Origin: Bacteroidota bacterium
Lineage (GTDB): Bacteria; Bacteroidota; Bacteroidia; Cytophagales; Cyclobacteriaceae
Reading direction: 5' to 3'
Assembly: GCA_022571715.1 (NCBI GenBank)
Contig: JACZXH010000009.1
Span: forward strand, 1-61,329
DNA: 61,329 nucleotides
The notes under the pieces: model-generated
What the model saw: the letters and a program-made list of their open reading frames with translations, nothing else
Database searches by the model: none
Told to the model about the DNA's origin: nothing
Made by a program: the position numbers and the translations under genes
Part shown: piece after piece, positions 1 to 8,283 of the stretch
How the letters are laid out: each line of letters starts with the position of its first letter
Numbering within the stretch: position 1 is the stretch's first letter

Positions 1-93
1 CAGAATCAACCCGGAGGAATCGTCACGTGGCAGGATGACAAGGTGGCTTCACATCTGCTTCAGGGTCGCCTTCTCCCATCCACGTCGAAATGA
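1..93 (+). CDS. C-terminal end of an unidentified protein (5' truncated)
   Basis: The first reading frame is open from base 1 and encodes 30 residues before TGA at 91-93. It reads like a genuine protein tail (begins QNQPGGIVTW, ends GRLLPSTSK), but too little is present to name a family. It points toward the DivIVA-like gene, which starts about 190 bases later, so it may or may not share a transcript with it. Confidence 0.45.
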   Translation, partial: QNQPGGIVTWQDDKVASHLLQGRLLPSTSK

Positions 94-280
94 ACCCCTG
101 ACGAAAATTATACACCCCACAAAACACCGGAAAAATCAACCTTGAGGGTTTTAGTTCCGGTGATAAATATTTTGTAAATTGTAGCCAGGAAAAAATGTCT
201 CAAATGCAGTTATAATACTGAAAAGAATACGCTACTTTTAGTAAACCGTAATTTATTTTTAACCCATATCATAAAAGATA

Positions 281-973
281 ATGAAAATCACCCCGTTAGA
301 AATCCGTCAGAAGACTTTCGAAAAAAAATTGCGAGGGTACGATAAGGATGAGGTAAACGCCTTTCAGCTCACCTTATCACAAGAATGGGAACGTATGATC
401 GACGTAAGCAAAGAGTTGAAAATCAAGCTTGAAACGGCTGAAAGAGAGGTGCAAAAACTACGTGAAGTAGAAAGTTCCCTCTTCAAAACACTGAAAACTG
501 CTGAAGATACCGGCGCCAACATGATCGAGCAGGCTAATAAAACCGCTGAACTGCACCTGCGTGAAACCCAGATGAAAGCAGATGCCATTCTGAACGAATC
601 GAAAATGAAAGCGAAAAATATGCTTGAAGAAGCAGAAGCAGGTTCACGAAAGGTAATTGATGATATGGAACGGCACATCCACAATCTTTATACGATCTAC
701 CGCGATCTTGAAAATCATAAAGACACATTGCTCGCCGAAATCAAACACCTGTCTGAAGACAGCCTTGAACGAATAAAAAAGCTGGACGGTCAGATAACTT
801 CAATAAATCTGGATGAGCAATTAAACCGGATAAATCAGTTTATGAGCCCGCATAATATACCTGACTCCCCGACACCCCGTAAAAAGCCTTCGTCCGTTAA
901 GCCCCCTGAAAAAACTACAAAAGTAGGTGAAAACGTTAAAAAAAGCGATTCCTTTTTTGATGAAATCGAATAG
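281..973 (+). CDS. DivIVA domain-containing coiled-coil protein
   Basis: The 230-residue protein begins with a DivIVA/GpsB-type N-terminus (residues 1-30; ITPLEIRQKTF, then GYDKDEVNAF). A long heptad-rich coiled coil follows to about residue 185, and the tail (190-230) is Pro/Lys/Ser-rich and probably disordered. There is no signal peptide or membrane segment, so it should be cytoplasmic. In Gram-positive bacteria DivIVA proteins bind curved membrane at poles and septa and recruit other proteins; the role in Bacteroidota is largely unstudied, so a polar or divisional scaffold is inference. ATG at 281 is chosen because the conserved domain starts right there. folB follows 11 bases downstream, suggesting co-transcription. 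Confidence 0.85.
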   Translation: MKITPLEIRQKTFEKKLRGYDKDEVNAFQLTLSQEWERMIDVSKELKIKLETAEREVQKLREVESSLFKTLKTAEDTGANMIEQANKTAELHLRETQMKADAILNESKMKAKNMLEEAEAGSRKVIDDMERHIHNLYTIYRDLENHKDTLLAEIKHLSEDSLERIKKLDGQITSINLDEQLNRINQFMSPHNIPDSPTPRKKPSSVKPPEKTTKVGENVKKSDSFFDEIE

Positions 974-984
974 GCACGAATAGC

Positions 985-1356
985 ATGAAGCAATTAAACG
1001 GCTGGATAAAGCTGGAGGGCATTACATTAAAAGCAAATCATGGGGTATCTGAACACGAAAGAAAAAACGGGAGTACCTTCAGCGTTGATCTTAAAGTTAA
1101 AGGAGATCTGCAGCCCGCGGCCGCATCGGACGATATTCATAAAGCCATCAACTATGAAACGCTTGCCAGCGTTGTCAACGAAGAGATGCAAATTCCATCT
1201 AACCTCCTGGAACATGTCGCAAACCGGATTCTTACCCGGATCATACATGAAATGCCTCAGGTTTTGAAAGTAAAGATCAGGATTGCCAAAATAACCCCTG
1301 CCCTGGACATTTCCTGCCGGGCATCCGTTGTCAAAATGAAGCTTAAAAGATCTTGA
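985..1356 (+). CDS. folB: dihydroneopterin aldolase
   Basis: The 123-residue protein has the usual FolB length and pattern: an N-terminal strand (LEGITLKANHGV), the HGVSEHER segment that supplies part of the pterin site, and the NYETLASVV region seen in the family. FolB converts 7,8-dihydroneopterin to 6-hydroxymethyl-7,8-dihydropterin plus glycolaldehyde in tetrahydrofolate synthesis, in the cytoplasm as a multimer. It lies 11 bases after the DivIVA-like gene on the same strand. No other folate gene is in the window. It ends 8 bases from the convergent ABC permease gene, leaving no room for a separate terminator. Confidence 0.88.
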   Translation: MKQLNGWIKLEGITLKANHGVSEHERKNGSTFSVDLKVKGDLQPAAASDDIHKAINYETLASVVNEEMQIPSNLLEHVANRILTRIIHEMPQVLKVKIRIAKITPALDISCRASVVKMKLKRS

Positions 1357-1364
1357 ATCGCGGA

Positions 1365-2432
1365 TCAATACCATTTATAAATTTTCATGCCAAACGCAAA
1401 TGATCCCGCTCCAATGAGGCAAAGCGTAAAAAAAGCAGGAATCACATCCATAATTATCGCCCCTTCGTTAAATATACTCCGTATGCCATCGGCAAGCATC
1501 GTCAGTGGCATCCATTGAATAAATGCAATGGCCCAGTCCGGAAAATTATGATAGCTGAAAAAAATGCCGGAAAGTATTATCATGGGCATGACCACCGCAT
1601 TGATCAATCCGTTACCAATCTGAGCATTGTCCGTTCGTGAAGAAATCAGAATGGCAATACCGGTAAATGCGATATTGCCTGCCAGGTATAAAAGTGCAAA
1701 CGCTGCAATGCTTCCTTGTATGGAAATATCAAAATACAGGTAGGTGAAGAACAAAATAATAAAAACATCGAGGCTGCTCAGCACCAGTCTGGCAAGAAAC
1801 TGTGCCAGCATAAACGATGATTTTTTCATCGGAGTGGCAATCATCCTGCGAAGCAACTTCTTGATTCGCTTGTCAATCAGGGAGTAGCTGATCCCCCACA
1901 TACATGACATCATAATGTTCATGGCAAGCAGGCCGGGAACAAGAAAATCAACATAACGTGTACCTTTTCGGGTAAATGGTTTCACAAGGACTGACTCTTC
2001 GCTCATAATCTTGTTGCCCGACAGCATGGCAGAAATATGCAGATACGCCAACTGGGCTTCTGCATTTGCCGGATCGAACCGGTACGCCGGCTTATTCTCT
2101 GATTCGTCGATGATCAATGAAATTTTACCTTTCTTTAGCATGGAAAGTGCATTTTCCCAACTGGTTTCAATAAGCTGATAGGTGACTTTGCCGGTTTTAT
2201 CGCTACCTGCGATCAATCGGTCTGACGCATCTGCCCACTGTGAAACGATCCCCTCCGTAGTCGTATTTCTTACCCAGGCAACATTCCTGATCAGTTCATC
2301 CTGTTTGGTAAAGGCAATACCCAAGCCCCAGGCCATCAACACCGGGAACAGCAAAGACCAGAAGATAACGCCCGGATTGCGGTAAAATTCCTTAAATGTA
2401 ACAGAAATAAGCTGTGTGGTCTGATTCAGCAT
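1365..2432 (-). CDS. ABC-2 type transporter permease
   Basis: This 355-residue integral membrane protein has an N-terminal hydrophobic segment (about 20-40), a soluble extracytoplasmic domain (about 45-165) and five or so membrane helices in the C-terminal half, the layout of ABC2_membrane_3 permeases. The stretch after VPGLLAMNIM matches the conserved gate region, followed by a basic cytoplasmic loop (IDKRIKKLLRRM). It would form the channel of an exporter driven by a separate ATPase. The likely partner is the same-strand ATPase at 5471-6400, but three genes lie between them, which is unusual since such pairs normally adjoin. Substrate unknown. Confidence 0.8.
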   Translation of the reverse strand: MLNQTTQLISVTFKEFYRNPGVIFWSLLFPVLMAWGLGIAFTKQDELIRNVAWVRNTTTEGIVSQWADASDRLIAGSDKTGKVTYQLIETSWENALSMLKKGKISLIIDESENKPAYRFDPANAEAQLAYLHISAMLSGNKIMSEESVLVKPFTRKGTRYVDFLVPGLLAMNIMMSCMWGISYSLIDKRIKKLLRRMIATPMKKSSFMLAQFLARLVLSSLDVFIILFFTYLYFDISIQGSIAAFALLYLAGNIAFTGIAILISSRTDNAQIGNGLINAVVMPMIILSGIFFSYHNFPDWAIAFIQWMPLTMLADGIRSIFNEGAIIMDVIPAFFTLCLIGAGSFAFGMKIYKWY

Positions 2433-2491
2433 GCAACTCCCATTCTTTTTAATTTAATGAACCCGGACGCTTATACGCACAGGGCTTCCGG

Positions 2492-3346
2492 CTATTTTTT
2501 GTTACCCCATTTCGGAGCTACCGAAGGCGCTTCTACCAGGTTGTTGCGCACTTTCTGTATAGTGGCTTCATCAAATTTGTTCCAGTCTTCCGGCGGGTCC
2601 ATTTCCTGGCCGGGTTTAAGTACTTTAATTTCCTGGCCGGGATACATTTTTTTAATTTCACCCCAAGTAGTCTGTGTCCAGTATTGTTTGTCGTACACCT
2701 GCAGTGGCATATCCCGCATCGGCCCTGAAGCGCCTTTACCGATCAGCGGCCACCAGGTGCTTTCGGTTTCGCGATCCCAGAATACAAAGCCATCGAGGCC
2801 ATCCCACACCTCCGGATCATAATAAGTATATCCGCTTAATGCAAAAGTAAATACTTCACCGCCCATATTCCGGTCATAAATAGCACCCAGATCGGCGAGT
2901 ACACAATACGCCGCCATTACCGGCTTACCGTCCACTACATCATTTACCACTTCATGGTGCGTGAGCAATTCGATGCTGTAGGCCCGTATGTTCTCTCCTA
3001 TTTTAAACGAAAGGAAACGTTCGGAATCAGGAAATATTTTGTCCGCTTCTTCCCGGTTTATAAATTCGGGAGTAATTAATGCATGAAATTTCTCGCGGCC
3101 TATGCCGTAATGAAACTGTTCTTCTTTAAGGAGGCTGTTGGTAACTTTGAAATGCCATGTTGAGTCTTCCCCTCCATACATATATTTTTCGCCATTTACT
3201 GCAAAGAATTTTCCGTTCTCGATCGCAAGGGGTCGTTTTTTTTCCTTTTTTGCACCCGCATCTGTTGTGTCTTCTTTTTTAACGGATTCGCATTGATAAA
3301 ACATAACAGAGGTTATCGCCAGTAGCGCAATTTTTAAAGTTTGCAT
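2492..3346 (-). CDS. DUF3179 domain lipoprotein
   Basis: The 284-residue protein starts with a lipoprotein signal (MQTLKIALLAITSVMFYQC, Cys19), so it is probably lipid-anchored in the envelope. The body matches DUF3179: a YCVLADLGAIYDR block, then FALSGYTYYDP and a DRETESTWWPLIGKGASGP segment. Most members have YCPLC in the first block; here the cysteine pair is reduced to one Cys, so any metal or redox role tied to that pair may be altered. No biochemical function is established for the family. The gene lies between the peroxiredoxin (upstream, across the repeat-rich gap) and the ABC permease. Confidence 0.75.
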   Translation of the reverse strand: MQTLKIALLAITSVMFYQCESVKKEDTTDAGAKKEKKRPLAIENGKFFAVNGEKYMYGGEDSTWHFKVTNSLLKEEQFHYGIGREKFHALITPEFINREEADKIFPDSERFLSFKIGENIRAYSIELLTHHEVVNDVVDGKPVMAAYCVLADLGAIYDRNMGGEVFTFALSGYTYYDPEVWDGLDGFVFWDRETESTWWPLIGKGASGPMRDMPLQVYDKQYWTQTTWGEIKKMYPGQEIKVLKPGQEMDPPEDWNKFDEATIQKVRNNLVEAPSVAPKWGNKK

Positions 3347-3409
3347 AGTATGGGTTGTTTGCAGGTTGCTGTTTGAATTTGTAAAATAATGAAAGTTGTA
3401 TCATAAAAA

Positions 3410-3575
3410 CACTATTCATTGTTATTAATCCCTTTTTCAGAGGGAGTACAGCGACCGCTTGCCCGACGTAATCCCGATAGCTATCAGGGATGAAGGTGGG
3501 AAGAATCTCATGAATGTTACCGTCATGCTGAGGGAGCATCGCGACCGAAGTATCTCATGAAATGAACCCCTATTG
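3410..3575. repeat. dispersed Bacteroidota-type intergenic repeat units
   Basis: Two related tracts share GAGGGAG, then GCGACCG, then TCTCATGAA (about 3440-3515 and 3528-3562), preceded in the second by CGTCATGCTGA. Between them is the near-palindrome ATCCCGATAGCTATCAGGGAT (about 3471-3490). These resemble dispersed intergenic repeats common in Bacteroidota. No protein-like signal underlies them; the ORF that crosses this tract is repeat sequence. Confidence 0.55.
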
Positions 3576-3667
3576 TTAGACGCTTCGCTCTGAGGCTTCC
3601 ATAAATGTATTCAACTTATAGAAAATGACTATTATTATCAACCTCAACGTGATTCTAATCTAAAAAG

Positions 3668-3696
3668 TCTCCTCCTCGGAGGAGATTTAGAGGTGG
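3668..3696 (+). repeat. REP-like hairpin unit, first copy
   Basis: An 8-bp stem TCTCCTCC / GGAGGAGA (3668-3685) is followed by the tail TTTAGAGGTGG. The same stem-plus-tail arrangement occurs in opposite orientation at 3794-3825, giving an inverted pair like a REP doublet. No REP-associated tyrosine transposase is in the window. Confidence 0.6.
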
Positions 3697-3793
3697 ATAA
3701 TAAATTTTGGTTATAACACAAACATTCCAACAAATCATAATGCGGTAAATTATATGTAAGTTCTGTTAAATTGTTTACCTTTTTTTTGAAAAC

Positions 3794-3825
3794 CCACCCC
3801 TAACCCCTCCGTCGGAGGGGAATTA
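3794..3825 (-). repeat. REP-like hairpin unit, inverted copy
   Basis: Stem CCCCTCC / GGAGGGG (3804-3820) with the tail read on the minus strand as TTAGGGGTGG. It is the inverted partner of the unit at 3668-3696. The sequence between the two copies is AT-rich and apparently non-coding. Confidence 0.6.
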
Positions 3826-3955
3826 GAGTTAGTTGACAATCAGCAGTTTAGGATATTTAGTCATTAGTAGAAAGGGTAGGGAAACAGACTCTTCGTCCCG
3901 ATGTATATGTATCTGGAATCTGAGAAAGGGGTTGGGATGTATGAATACTAACTTT

Positions 3956-4798
3956 TTATGCTGCCTTAATGATCTCTATAAACGTAGCCGGTTCGGGACG
4001 TACCCGGTAATTATCAGTCTGGTCGAGGTAGATGATCTTACCCGCTTCATCCGTAATGATCACCGTTGGCAATACGGATTCTGAATCGTACCCGAGTGCC
4101 TGAAAACCCATCGGCACCGCAAACTTCTGATCTAATCCCAGCTTGCGGGCTGCTTTATTGTTTTCATCGGTCAGAAAATGAAAAGGCACCTTCATTTTAC
4201 GGGCCAGTCTTTTCGTGTTTTTATGTGGCTGGGAGCTTACAAGGACTACTTCGGCGCCCAGATCGGCTAATTCCTGATATTGCTTTGAAATCTCTTTGAT
4301 CTGGGCCATGCACAACGGACACCAGTTGCCACGATAAAACAGGTAAATCGTCTTTTTATCCTTAAATGCCGAGGTAGTCACCTTTCTACCATCTTCATCA
4401 AGAAAAGAAACTTCGGGCAAATAGTTACCGGGTAAAAGCATTTCATGATTACGCTTTGTAAACCTGGAGTACCATGTGATGTACAATATCCAGGAAGCAA
4501 GGCTAACAGTGGATAATACAATATTGGTATTACTCATAAGCCCATTACTAAAAGCAATCAATGCCAGCACATAACCTGTTGTTACACCTGCTGTCAGTAA
4601 AAACAGATTTTTGGAAGTACGCGGTGTTTTGAACATAAACAACCTGCCAAAAAATAAAAGCGGCACAAGCGACAACAACAGCAGGGAAATGTTGGCAAGG
4701 CTCACCGGCTGCTTTATCATCCCGGATAATGCTCTCAACAATAAAAACATCCAGAACCCCGACGTCGCGCTGATAAATAATGATTTTAGTAAGTTCAT
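3956..4798 (-). CDS. membrane-anchored peroxiredoxin / thioredoxin-fold protein
   Basis: Residues 1-112 of this 280-residue protein hold about four hydrophobic helices (roughly 8-26, 36-53, 66-86, 94-110). Residues 122-280 form an AhpC/TSA-redoxin domain (PGNYLPEVSFLDEDG start) with the active-site motif RGNWCPLC, Cys160 and Cys163, and the VLPTVIITDEAG cis-proline region. It is therefore a redoxin tethered to the inner membrane, with either face possible. The CxxC pair suits thiol peroxidase or disulfide exchange chemistry. The N-terminal membrane domain fused to a complete redoxin is less common than soluble versions. It sits between a repeat-rich gap and the frameshifted glyoxalase gene, which is divergent. 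Confidence 0.75.
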   Translation of the reverse strand: MNLLKSLFISATSGFWMFLLLRALSGMIKQPVSLANISLLLLSLVPLLFFGRLFMFKTPRTSKNLFLLTAGVTTGYVLALIAFSNGLMSNTNIVLSTVSLASWILYITWYSRFTKRNHEMLLPGNYLPEVSFLDEDGRKVTTSAFKDKKTIYLFYRGNWCPLCMAQIKEISKQYQELADLGAEVVLVSSQPHKNTKRLARKMKVPFHFLTDENNKAARKLGLDQKFAVPMGFQALGYDSESVLPTVIITDEAGKIIYLDQTDNYRVRPEPATFIEIIKAA

Positions 4799-4934
4799 AA
4801 AAACTGATTTTGGTTATTTCAGGCTAACCGGATGTATTGTAAATAAGTTCCTTTGTGTTGCACATAGATTAAATTAGCACCTTGTTAGCTGTTCATTAAA
4901 AACTCAAAAGAGTGAATTTCTTGAACAACAAGCT

Positions 4935-5365
4935 ATGTCAGAAAATAAAAAGAAAAAAGTGACAGGAATCGGCGGATTATTTTTCAAATGTAAGGATCCG
5001 GATGGTATGAAAGAATGGTACAGCAGAAACCTGGGATTGATAACCAATGAATACGGTTCTTTATTTGAGTTTAGAAATACCGATCGTCCGGAAGAATTAA
5101 ATTATCTGCAATGGAGCCCGATGAAAGATAATACCGCCTATTATGCGCCTTCAAAAAAAAAATCATGATCAATTTCCGTGTAACACATATCGAAGACCTT
5201 ATTGAGGAATTAAAAGCCGGCAGTGTAGAGGTGGTGGATAAAATTGAATCGTTTGAGTACGGTAAATTTGTACACGTCATGGATCCGGAAGGCCATAAAC
5301 TCGAGTTGTGGGAGCCCATTGACCAGTTATTTACCGATGAATATAAAGGCAAAACCACGCATTGA
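4935..5365 (+). pseudogene. VOC/glyoxalase-fold protein, split by a frameshift in an A10 run
   Basis: Two overlapping frames encode the two halves of one VOC (glyoxalase/bleomycin resistance) protein. The first (4935-5168) has VTGIGGLFFKCKDPDGMKEWYSRNLG. The second (from about 5165) has FRVTHIEDLIEELKAGS and ends in VMDPEGHKLELWEP, including the metal-ligand Glu typical of the last strand. They meet at ten A residues (5153-5162). One extra A would fuse them into a protein of about 143 residues, normal for the family. It may be a genuine mutation, a homopolymer sequencing error, or a slippage site that still yields some full-length product. The substrate is unknown; such proteins are often small-molecule lyases or dioxygenases. 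Confidence 0.8.
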
Positions 5366-5470
5366 ATTCATTCATGCTTTGTAAGTTTCTGATTAGCAAG
5401 TTGAAAAACAAATCATCACATTTTTTAAGCAAAACCACCACTGAATTTAACTTAATTAATTAATTTCCAG

Positions 5471-6400
5471 CTATTCATCCAGTCGTCTCCCGGTCATTTG
5501 AATGAATAAATCATCCAGTGTCATTTTACGGCATTCGAGTGACGTAAGATTTACATTTTTAGTTTCAAATTCACCTTGCAGCTGTGGCAGATATTCCACC
5601 AGATCCTCCACCACGAGGCTCCATTTAGCCGTGTTTTGATCAAATTTGATATGCCTGATGTTTTGTTTCGCCGGAAAATCTGCTTCTGAAAAAGTGCCTT
5701 CTACCGAAAACTCGATAATTTCGCCAGCGCTGTATTCCGTGAGCAACTCGTCCAGCGTTCCGCGAGCCAGTACTTTGCCATGGTCAATAATAACGATCCG
5801 GTCGCAGAGATAAGAAGCCTCTTCCATGTAATGTGTGGTAAGTATCATGGTTGTCTTACCGTTTTCCTTCAGATTCATCAGGATATTCCATACTTCTCTT
5901 CTGGCCGACGGATCAAGACCCGTAGTGGGTTCATCCAGCAGCAGGATCTCCGGTTGGTTCAGCAGGGCAATACCCAGTGCCAGGCGCTGGCGTTGACCCC
6001 CCGACAGATTTTCGGTATAGGCAGCGGATTTTTCCTCCAGGTTAACCATATCCAGAATTTTGGAAACCCTGCTCCGGGGAAGTTTATAAAAACTGGCAAA
6101 CAGTGCAAGCGTTTCCCGTACGTTCAGTTTGTCGATAAACCTTGTTTCCTGAAGTGAAATACCTAAAATCCGGTGCAAACGGTCTTCATTCCCCTGCCAT
6201 TCAAGTCCGTTTATCCGGATTTCACCCGCATCCGGTTTCTGAATTCCTTCTATCATTTCCACAATCGTGGTTTTGCCCGCACCATTCGGTCCCAGCAACG
6301 CCATATATTCGCCCCTGGCTATATCCAGGCTGATAGCTCGAACCGCTTTCACATCCTTGTAGGATTTTACGATGTCATGTACCTGAATAGCCGGTTTCAT
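5471..6400 (-). CDS. ABC transporter ATP-binding protein
   Basis: The 309-residue protein carries a full ABC ATPase domain: Walker A GPNGAGKT (37-44), signature LSGGQ (132-136), Walker B ILLLDEP (152-158) and the switch His in TTHYMEEA. A C-terminal extension of about 90 residues is typical of drug/lipid-type exporters of the ABC-2 class (CcmA/NatA-like). It energises export through a separate permease. The best candidate in the window is the ABC-2 permease at 1365-2432 on the same strand, although 3 kb of other genes lies between. Upstream of its start is a hairpin-rich gap (6417-6547) that may influence expression. Confidence 0.85.
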   Translation of the reverse strand: MKPAIQVHDIVKSYKDVKAVRAISLDIARGEYMALLGPNGAGKTTIVEMIEGIQKPDAGEIRINGLEWQGNEDRLHRILGISLQETRFIDKLNVRETLALFASFYKLPRSRVSKILDMVNLEEKSAAYTENLSGGQRQRLALGIALLNQPEILLLDEPTTGLDPSARREVWNILMNLKENGKTTMILTTHYMEEASYLCDRIVIIDHGKVLARGTLDELLTEYSAGEIIEFSVEGTFSEADFPAKQNIRHIKFDQNTAKWSLVVEDLVEYLPQLQGEFETKNVNLTSLECRKMTLDDLFIQMTGRRLDE

Positions 6401-6416
6401 TTGTTTAAAAAGATTT

Positions 6417-6547
6417 TTGTTAAACCCAAAAAGTTCATTAGAACTTTTTGCACGAAGTGCAGGCGATTGAAAATGATTGTGTTATAGCTTTTTATCAATG
6501 CCTTATAGTGCAAAATTGTCAATCCTATTGACAATTTTGGGTTAAAC
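6417..6547. repeat. cluster of inverted repeats in the gap upstream of the ABC ATPase gene
   Basis: Three nested features occur. A 10-bp stem CAAAAAGTTC / GAACTTTTTG has a 4-base loop (6427-6450). A 13-bp stem CAAAATTGTCAAT / ATTGACAATTTTG has a 3-base loop (6511-6539). The outer ends AACCCAAAA and TTTTGGGTT are inverted relative to each other. The whole could be a small REP/MITE-like element or a structured leader of the leftward ABC gene. The remaining gap to 6830 shows no coding signal. Confidence 0.5.
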
Positions 6548-6829
6548 CTAATGAAAATACCCGTATGAATAGCAGATATGTGCTTTCATAGTAAAACAAT
6601 AATCGAGATACCCATTCAGATTTCAGTTCAATGCGGCAGATAAGTTACTCAACTCAGAGAAATGCCTTTGGTGCAACAATGGCATATTTGTTTCATTTGA
6701 ATAGCTTCTGAAAAAAGAAAGCCCTCCGGGTTTACTTCCACAAGATAAATTTCAATTTCATAAAACATCAATACGAGGAACCTGATATAATAAACAAATA
6801 CATGAATACCGGCAATATGCGTTAATTTC

Positions 6830-6862
6830 TTTAGCGAATTGCCCGTGGGATATTTATATTTG
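6830..6862 (+). promoter_or_regulatory. probable Bacteroidota promoter of the ChaN-like gene
   Basis: TTTA (6830-6833), 21 bases, then TATATTTG (6855-6862) fits the -33 TTTG / -7 TAnnTTTG pattern of the Bacteroidota primary sigma factor. Transcription would start near 6869, about 25 bases before the ATG at 6894. Confidence 0.45.
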
Positions 6863-6893
6863 GCCTGTGCGCATCAATTAAAATACAAACTGA

Positions 6894-7757
6894 ATGAGAT
6901 ATCTCTTTACTGTTTGCATGTCATTTGTTATTCTGGGTACTGCCTTTGCCCAGGAAAAACCTGCATATAAAATTTATAACAAATCAGGCAACAAATCTGA
7001 TTTCGGCGAAATGGTAAATGCCGCCGTATCTGCTGATGTTGTTTTGTTTGGAGAACTGCATAACAATGCGGTATCACATTGGATGCAATATGAAGTTACT
7101 CATGCAGTTATTGAAAGAAAAGGCGATAAGGTAATACTGGGAGCGGAAATGTTTGAAGCGGATAACCAATTGATGATCGATGAGTTCTTATCAGGGTTCA
7201 TATCCGAGAAAAGTTTTGAAGCACAAATGCGACTGTGGAAAAACTACAAAACCGATTATAAACCTCTGCTTCTGCTTTCCAAAGAATACAACCTTCCTTT
7301 TGTTGCCACTAATATCCCCCGAAGGTATGCCAGCTTCGTATTTAATCATGGCCTGGATAGCCTTTCTACCCTATCCGACCTGGCAAAAACATATTTCGCA
7401 CCCTTGCCTATGGAATATTCAATGGAAACACCGGGTTATGATTCAATACTTGTTATGGATACGCATGGCCAGGGTGATTCTATTCGAATGGTTGAAGCAC
7501 AAGCCTCAAAAGATATAACAATGGCATATTTTATTCAACAAAACCTCGTTCCGGGCGCTACATTAATTCATTACAATGGTGATTATCATTCCCGCATATT
7601 TGGAGGAATATACTATTACCTGAAAAAATCAAATCCCGCTCTTACTGTCATCACCATTTCATCTGCCGAAAATGAGGACACATCATTGCCGGATAATGCC
7701 AAAGGATCGGCCGATTTCGTGATCATCATCCCGAAAAGTTTCACGAAGACTTATTAA
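6894..7757 (+). CDS. ChaN-family haem-binding protein
   Basis: This 287-residue secreted protein has a cleavable signal peptide (about 1-19, cut after AFA before QEK). The body shows the ChaN/DUF399 pattern: DVVLFGELHNNAVSH near residue 50, GAEMFEAD, NIPRRYASFVF, and NGDYHSRIFGG near the end. ChaN from Campylobacter binds haem as a cofacial dimer and is linked to iron uptake, so a role in haem or iron handling at the envelope is inferred. No TonB receptor or iron regulator is nearby. The stop is only 2 bases from that of the convergent bcp gene. Confidence 0.8.
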   Translation: MRYLFTVCMSFVILGTAFAQEKPAYKIYNKSGNKSDFGEMVNAAVSADVVLFGELHNNAVSHWMQYEVTHAVIERKGDKVILGAEMFEADNQLMIDEFLSGFISEKSFEAQMRLWKNYKTDYKPLLLLSKEYNLPFVATNIPRRYASFVFNHGLDSLSTLSDLAKTYFAPLPMEYSMETPGYDSILVMDTHGQGDSIRMVEAQASKDITMAYFIQQNLVPGATLIHYNGDYHSRIFGGIYYYLKKSNPALTVITISSAENEDTSLPDNAKGSADFVIIIPKSFTKTY

Positions 7758-7759
7758 TG

Positions 7760-8230
7760 TTACATTTGGTGAGGCTTATTCAATTTCTCAATGATCCGTA
7801 ATGCTTCCGAAATATGTTTTTTAATTCTAAACTGCGAGTTGAATATATGACGCACCACCCCTTCACGGTCAATGATAAATGTAATCCGGCTTGGAAATAA
7901 GCCCAGCGATTTGGAAACGCCAAAAAGTGATCTAATTTCGCCGCTTTGATCACTCAGCAAGGTAAACGGAAGATCGTATTTTAATGCAAAATGCCTATGC
8001 GACGACACTGTATCGGCACTTATTCCCACTACGTTCGCACCTGCATGTAGAAAAGCATCATAATTATCCCGGAACGTACAGGCTTCGATGGTACAACCGG
8101 GTGTATCATCTTTGGGATAAAAGAATAAAACCAATGTTTTCGAACTCCAAATATCCCCAAGGTTGATCTGCTGTCCGTTCTGATCGGGCAGAACAACTTC
8201 CGGAATATGATCTCCTTTACGGATTTTCAT
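7760..8230 (-). CDS. bcp: thioredoxin-dependent thiol peroxidase (peroxiredoxin Q/BCP)
   Basis: The 156-residue protein has the usual BCP length. The motif FYPKDDTPGCTIEAC places the peroxidatic Cys at 46 and a resolving Cys at 51, the C-x4-C arrangement of atypical two-cysteine BCP enzymes. It reduces hydrogen peroxide and organic hydroperoxides using thioredoxin, in the cytoplasm (no signal peptide). It is followed on the left by the convergent ChaN-like gene and is co-directional with the M20 amidohydrolase upstream, 53 bases away, so a shared transcript is possible. Confidence 0.92.
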   Translation of the reverse strand: MKIRKGDHIPEVVLPDQNGQQINLGDIWSSKTLVLFFYPKDDTPGCTIEACTFRDNYDAFLHAGANVVGISADTVSSHRHFALKYDLPFTLLSDQSGEIRSLFGVSKSLGLFPSRITFIIDREGVVRHIFNSQFRIKKHISEALRIIEKLNKPHQM

Positions 8231-8283
8231 CGTTTCAGAAATTTCTGTTTAAAATGGAGGTGCCTTCACAATACAATCTATAA

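Noticed and set aside
3279-3539. Minus-strand frame of 86 residues upstream of the DUF3179 gene
   Set aside because: It consists largely of the dispersed repeat and runs into the DUF3179 signal peptide in another frame; no protein-like pattern.
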